The notes beneath the pieces were generated by a model, which saw only the letters and a program-made list of their open reading frames with translations, was not told the origin of the DNA and made no database searches. Shown here one piece after another: positions 21,358 to 24,598 of a DNA stretch of 24,598 nt (position 1 is the stretch's first letter; the number at the start of each line of letters is the position of its first letter). The position numbers were made by a program, and so were the translations under genes. The stretch is from NCBI GenBank assembly GCA_937928295.1, contig CALEYY010000107.1:1-24598 (forward strand). Direction: 5' to 3'. Origin of the DNA: an uncultured Moraxellaceae bacterium (GTDB lineage Bacteria; Pseudomonadota; Gammaproteobacteria; Pseudomonadales; Moraxellaceae).

Positions 21358-22347
21358 ATGCACCAATCTCACGCCCATCAGGCCAGCCGCCTGCAGCTCA
21401 ATGGCCACGGCCAGCTCAAGCACTTTCTCAGCACCGAAGGTCTGTCCCGCGAGCTGCTCACCGAAATTCTCGACCGCGCCGAAAGCTTTCTCGATGACCA
21501 CGGCGGCATCCGCAATGTGCCGCTGCTGGCCGGCCGCACGGTGATGAACCTGTTCTTCGAGCCCTCCACGCGCACGCGCACCACCTTCGAGGTCGCGGCC
21601 AAACGCTTGTCGGCCGATGTGCTCAACATCGACATCTCCAAAAGTTCGACCAGCAAGGGCGAGACCCTGCGCGACATGCTGTGGAATCTGGAGGCGATGA
21701 CCGCCGATGTGTTCGTGGTGCGCCACGGTCTGTCTGGCGCGCCGCACTTCATTGCCAGTCAGGTCACGCCGCAGATCGCAGTGATCAATGCCGGCGACGG
21801 CCGCCACGCGCACCCGACGCAGGCCATGCTCGACATGCTGACCATCCGCCGCCATGCCGGTGCCTTTGAAAACCTGACCGTGGCCATCATCGGCGACATC
21901 CGCCACTCGCGTGTGGCGCGCTCGGAAATTCATGCCTTGCAGACGCTGGGTGCGAAAGAGATTCGTGTCATCGGCCCGCGCACGCTGCTGCCGAAAGACT
22001 TCGAGCTGCTCGGCGTGCAGGTCTTCGAAGACATGACCGCCGGCCTCGCCGGCGTCGATGTCGCGATCGCGCTGCGCATCCAGAACGAGCGCATGGAATC
22101 GGCGCTGCTGCCCGGCTCCAGCGAGTTTTACGGCCTCTTCGGGCTGACCCGCGAGCGCCTGAAAGTGGCCAGCCCGAAGGTGCTGGTGATGCATCCGGGG
22201 CCGATCAATCGCGGCGTCGAAATCGAGTCGGAAGTGGCGGATGGCCCGCAGTCGCTGATCCTGAAGCAGGTCAATTACGGCATCGCCGTACGCATGGCGG
22301 TGCTGGTGATGGCGGTGGAAGGGCAGATTCAGGAGAGCGGGCAATGA
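21358..22347 (+). CDS. pyrB: Aspartate carbamoyltransferase, catalytic subunit
   Basis: 329 residues, near the 334 of the Pseudomonas form and longer than the 311 of E. coli. LKHFLSTEGLSRELLTEILDRAESF is the family start. Carbamoyl-phosphate binding is FFEPSTRTRTTFEVAAKRL (66-84), the SSTSKGETLRDML loop follows, then RHGLSGAPHF, NAGDGRHAHPTQAMLDMLTI and LKVASPKVLVMHPGPINRGVEI with the aspartate-binding residues. It catalyses the first committed step of pyrimidine synthesis. The long N-terminus is typical of class A enzymes, which form complexes with an inactive dihydroorotase; the next gene codes for just such a protein and overlaps by 4 bases. TACAAT at 21323-21328 could be a -10, but no -35 is seen. 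Confidence 0.97.
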   Translation: MHQSHAHQASRLQLNGHGQLKHFLSTEGLSRELLTEILDRAESFLDDHGGIRNVPLLAGRTVMNLFFEPSTRTRTTFEVAAKRLSADVLNIDISKSSTSKGETLRDMLWNLEAMTADVFVVRHGLSGAPHFIASQVTPQIAVINAGDGRHAHPTQAMLDMLTIRRHAGAFENLTVAIIGDIRHSRVARSEIHALQTLGAKEIRVIGPRTLLPKDFELLGVQVFEDMTAGLAGVDVAIALRIQNERMESALLPGSSEFYGLFGLTRERLKVASPKVLVMHPGPINRGVEIESEVADGPQSLILKQVNYGIAVRMAVLVMAVEGQIQESGQ

Positions 22348-23621
22348 CTTCGACAACTCAACACGGCGCGACTCCCGGCAGCGCGATTCGCTACACCGGT
22401 GCCCGCGTGATCGACCCGGCCACCGGCGTCGATGCTGTGCAAAGCGCGGTGGTGCAGGATGGCGTGGTGGTGGCGCTGGGCGCGGCGGCTGATGCATTTG
22501 CCGTCAGCGAGACGATTGCCGCTGACGGCTGCTGGCTGACGCCGGCCTTTGTTGATCTCTGCGCCCGCCTGCGTGAGCCGGGCCCGAAGCAGCACGGCAC
22601 TATCGCCAGCGAAACCCGCGCAGCGGCGGCGGCCGGCTTCCGGCACATCGTGCTGCCGCCGGATACGCACCCGGTCATCGATCATGGTGCGGTCGCGCTG
22701 CAAATCATCGAAAAAGCGGCTGCCGCCGGCCATGCCCATGTCTATCCGATCGGTGCCCTGACCAAAGGTCTGGAAGGCAAATCGCTGGCCAGCATGGGTG
22801 GCCTGAAAGCGGCGGGCTGCGTCGGCGTTGGTCAGGCGCGCCAGCCGGTGGCCAGCCTCGACACACTGCTGCGCTGCCTGGAATACGCCAGCTCCATGGG
22901 GCTCACCGTGTTTTTCTCGCCGGAAGAGCTGGCGCTGGCCAGCGGCTGTGCGCACGACGGCTTCATGGCCGCGCGCCTCGGCCTCACCGGCATCCCCGAA
23001 ACGGCGGAGACGGTAGCGCTGGCCTCGGCGCTGCTGCTGGTCGAGCAGACCGGCGTGCGCGCCCACTTCGGCCAGCTCTCCTGCGCCGGCTCGGTCACGC
23101 TCATGCGTCTGGCCAAAGACAAGGGCTTTCCGGTCACCGCCGATGTTGCCATGCACCAGTTGCATCTCACCGATGCCGCCATCGACGGCTTCAACGCCAT
23201 GGCCCATGTGCGGCCACCGCTGCGCAGTGAAGCCGACCGCGTGGCGCTGATTGCCGGCGTGCGCGAAGGCGTCATCGATGCCATTTGCTCCGACCACCAA
23301 CCGCTCAATGCCTCGGCCAAGCTGGCCCCGTTCGCCGAAGCGCTGCCCGGCATGTCCACGCTGGAAACCGTGTTGCCGCTGGGCCTGAAGCTGGTGGCGG
23401 ATGGCGAATTGTCGGCACGACGGCTGATCGAGGCGCTGACCTCAGCGCCGGCGCGCATCCTGCAAAAGCCGATTGGCGCGCTGGGCGAGGCGGCGTCGGG
23501 CGTGCTGCTGATTGATCCGGTGCAGGTCTGGCAGGCCACGGGCGATGACTGGCTCTCGGTAGGGCGTAATACGGTTTTTGCCGGGCAAATGATGGTGGGG
23601 CGGGTGCGGACGGGGCTCTGA
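22344..23621 (+). CDS. pyrC: Degenerate dihydroorotase (PyrC'), non-catalytic partner of PyrB
   Basis: 425 residues, amidohydrolase fold. It has RYTGARVIDPATGVDAVQSAVVQDGVVVALG at the start and the closing GLKLVADGELSARRLIEALTSAPARIL, both as in dihydroorotase. But the metal-binding His-x-His is missing: the family's D-x-H-x-H-L-R-E-P-G reads DLCARLREPG here (71-80), with Cys73 and Arg75. The later metal-ligand motif is SDHQP. The protein therefore cannot bind the usual zinc pair. In Pseudomonas such inactive PyrC' proteins assemble with PyrB and are needed for its activity. The ATG overlaps the pyrB stop by 4 bases, consistent with equal amounts. A separate active dihydroorotase must lie elsewhere. 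Confidence 0.93.
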   Translation: MTSTTQHGATPGSAIRYTGARVIDPATGVDAVQSAVVQDGVVVALGAAADAFAVSETIAADGCWLTPAFVDLCARLREPGPKQHGTIASETRAAAAAGFRHIVLPPDTHPVIDHGAVALQIIEKAAAAGHAHVYPIGALTKGLEGKSLASMGGLKAAGCVGVGQARQPVASLDTLLRCLEYASSMGLTVFFSPEELALASGCAHDGFMAARLGLTGIPETAETVALASALLLVEQTGVRAHFGQLSCAGSVTLMRLAKDKGFPVTADVAMHQLHLTDAAIDGFNAMAHVRPPLRSEADRVALIAGVREGVIDAICSDHQPLNASAKLAPFAEALPGMSTLETVLPLGLKLVADGELSARRLIEALTSAPARILQKPIGALGEAASGVLLIDPVQVWQATGDDWLSVGRNTVFAGQMMVGRVRTGL

Positions 23622-23726
23622 GCCTCGCGTTCCCCATACGGAGGTCGGGCACACATCCCTGTTGTCGCCAAACTGAAACCTCCGCTGGCTATGGTGCGGG
23701 CTCTGAATCCTGCCTGAGCCATCCCC

Positions 23727-24598
23727 ATGCAACGCCGTCAATTCATTCAAAACAGCCTGATGTTGGGCGCAACGCTGCCGAGCCTGGTGGCTTGTCTGGG
23801 CTCGGATGGCTCATCGGATGCTTCCATTCAGCCGCCGACCACCGGTGTCGGTAGCAGCACGCCATCCGCCCGTGAGGTCGATGCCCTGCTGGCGGCCAAT
23901 GCCTTCCCCTACGGCGTAGCCAGTGGCGATCCCGACGCCGACAAGATCATTCTGTGGACGGCGCTGAAGCCGTTGAATGCCGAGGTGGCATCGATACCGT
24001 TGCGTCTGGAATATGTGCTGTCATCGCAGCGCCTTGCCAAGGAAAGCGATTGGACGGCTTTGTTCACGCCTGCGGCGGTGCGCCGTCTTGGCACCTTTCT
24101 GGCTCTGAAAGCACGCGACTACACGCTGAAAGTCGACCTCGGCAATGTCGCGCTGTATCAAGGCACGCGCTTTGCCGAGGGCGCGATGACCGCGTTGCCG
24201 GCCGGCCAATTCGTCTACTACCGCTTTGTCGCCGGCTCGCAGGTATCGCGCATTGGTCGTGGCAGAACTCAGCCTGCTGGCGCTGCTGCGACCACTGCCA
24301 ATTTCGCCGTGGCCAGCTGCTCGAACCTGCCGGAAGGCTTTTTTAGCGTCTACGACATGATCAGTCAGGAAGACAATCTCGACTTTGTCGTGCACCTCGG
24401 CGATTACCTCTACGAGTACGGCGAGGACGAATACGGCGATGGCTCGGCGCTGGTTCGCAATGGCCAGGATCGCGTGCCGGAGCCGCCCACGGAGATGATC
24501 ACGCAGCAGGACTATGTGCTGCGCCACGCCCAGTACAAACACGACCCCGAGCTGCAGCGCCTGCATGCGCAGTTCCCCATGATCTGCGTCTGGGACGA
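23727..24598 (+). CDS. phoD: PhoD-type alkaline phosphatase, N-terminal part
   Basis: Runs off the window end; 290 complete codons are seen, no stop. The N-terminus MQRRQFIQNSLMLGATLPSLVAC has a twin-arginine motif (RRQFI) and a lipobox-like LVAC (Cys23), so it is probably a Tat-exported lipoprotein. The PhoD N-terminal domain is FPYGVASGDPDADKIILWTAL.P (60-82). The catalytic region starts with FAVASCSNLPEGFFSVYDMI (193-212), where Cys198 is the PhoD metal ligand, and DFVVHLGDYLYEYGEDEYG (219-237), with the conserved metal-binding Asp226. PhoD enzymes hydrolyse phosphate esters outside the cytoplasm and need calcium and iron. The 105-base gap after pyrC' has a 7-base inverted repeat (23639-23645 and 23678-23684) but no clear Pho box. 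Confidence 0.93.
   Translation, partial: MQRRQFIQNSLMLGATLPSLVACLGSDGSSDASIQPPTTGVGSSTPSAREVDALLAANAFPYGVASGDPDADKIILWTALKPLNAEVASIPLRLEYVLSSQRLAKESDWTALFTPAAVRRLGTFLALKARDYTLKVDLGNVALYQGTRFAEGAMTALPAGQFVYYRFVAGSQVSRIGRGRTQPAGAAATTANFAVASCSNLPEGFFSVYDMISQEDNLDFVVHLGDYLYEYGEDEYGDGSALVRNGQDRVPEPPTEMITQQDYVLRHAQYKHDPELQRLHAQFPMICVWD

Noticed and set aside
21343..23300. Long minus-strand frames opposite pyrB and pyrC'
   Set aside because: His/Arg/Gln-rich shadow translations of GC-rich genes, with no recognised motif.
23659..23679. Pho box before phoD
   Set aside because: CTGTTGT and CTGAAAC look like half-sites but are 7 bases apart instead of 4 and have mismatches.
1..24598. CRISPR array, insertion sequence, tRNA or rRNA
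   Set aside because: No regularly spaced repeats, transposase motifs, terminal repeats or structural RNA segments were seen on reading the window.

Overview
The window is gene-dense, mostly GC-rich bacterial chromosome. It looks gammaproteobacterial, most probably from the Pseudomonadales. The main reason is gene order. yicC, rph, a Crc/exonuclease III-type gene and pyrE lie on one side. gshB, a TonB-type gene, algH (yqgE), ruvX, pyrB and a degenerate dihydroorotase follow on the other. Both resemble neighbourhoods known from Pseudomonas and relatives, here opened up by extra genes. Genus cannot be told from the sequence. No gap between genes exceeds about 150 bases. I see no rRNA, tRNA, insertion sequence, CRISPR array or origin.

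Layout: 1-525 is the C-terminal end of an aldehyde dehydrogenase. 538-2659 holds yicC (minus) diverging from rph, then a MAPEG membrane protein. 2654-3198 is a lower-GC toxin-antitoxin module with a 20-bp-arm operator. 3195-6548 carries a small-domain methyltransferase, a subtilisin-like lipoprotein, a lipoprotein with strict 7-residue glycine periodicity, and an exonuclease III that sits where Pseudomonas has crc. 6637-11933 is a tightly packed six-gene minus-strand operon: DUF4331 protein, tiny lipoprotein, TPR protein, HupE/UreJ-type membrane protein with an EF-hand-like loop, ECF sigma factor and RskA-type anti-sigma factor. 12035-14241 is an MFS transporter-pirin operon, followed by a small secreted protein on the same strand. 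14865-18065 runs pyrE, gshB, a methyltransferase and tonB, the last three overlapping. 18128-18964 is dinD with a LexA-like site. 18988-19767 is an SDR oxidoreductase. 19892-23621 is algH-ruvX-unknown-pyrB-pyrC', and 23727 to the end is the start of a Tat-exported PhoD phosphatase.

How genes work together: pyrE, pyrB and the degenerate pyrC' belong to pyrimidine synthesis. The pyrC' product has lost the metal-binding His-x-His and probably supports PyrB rather than catalysing, so a true dihydroorotase should exist elsewhere. rph, yicC and ruvX serve RNA and DNA housekeeping. The six-gene operon is the best candidate for an undescribed system: an envelope apparatus of secreted, lipid-anchored and membrane proteins that carries its own sigma/anti-sigma pair. 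Its function is not known to me.
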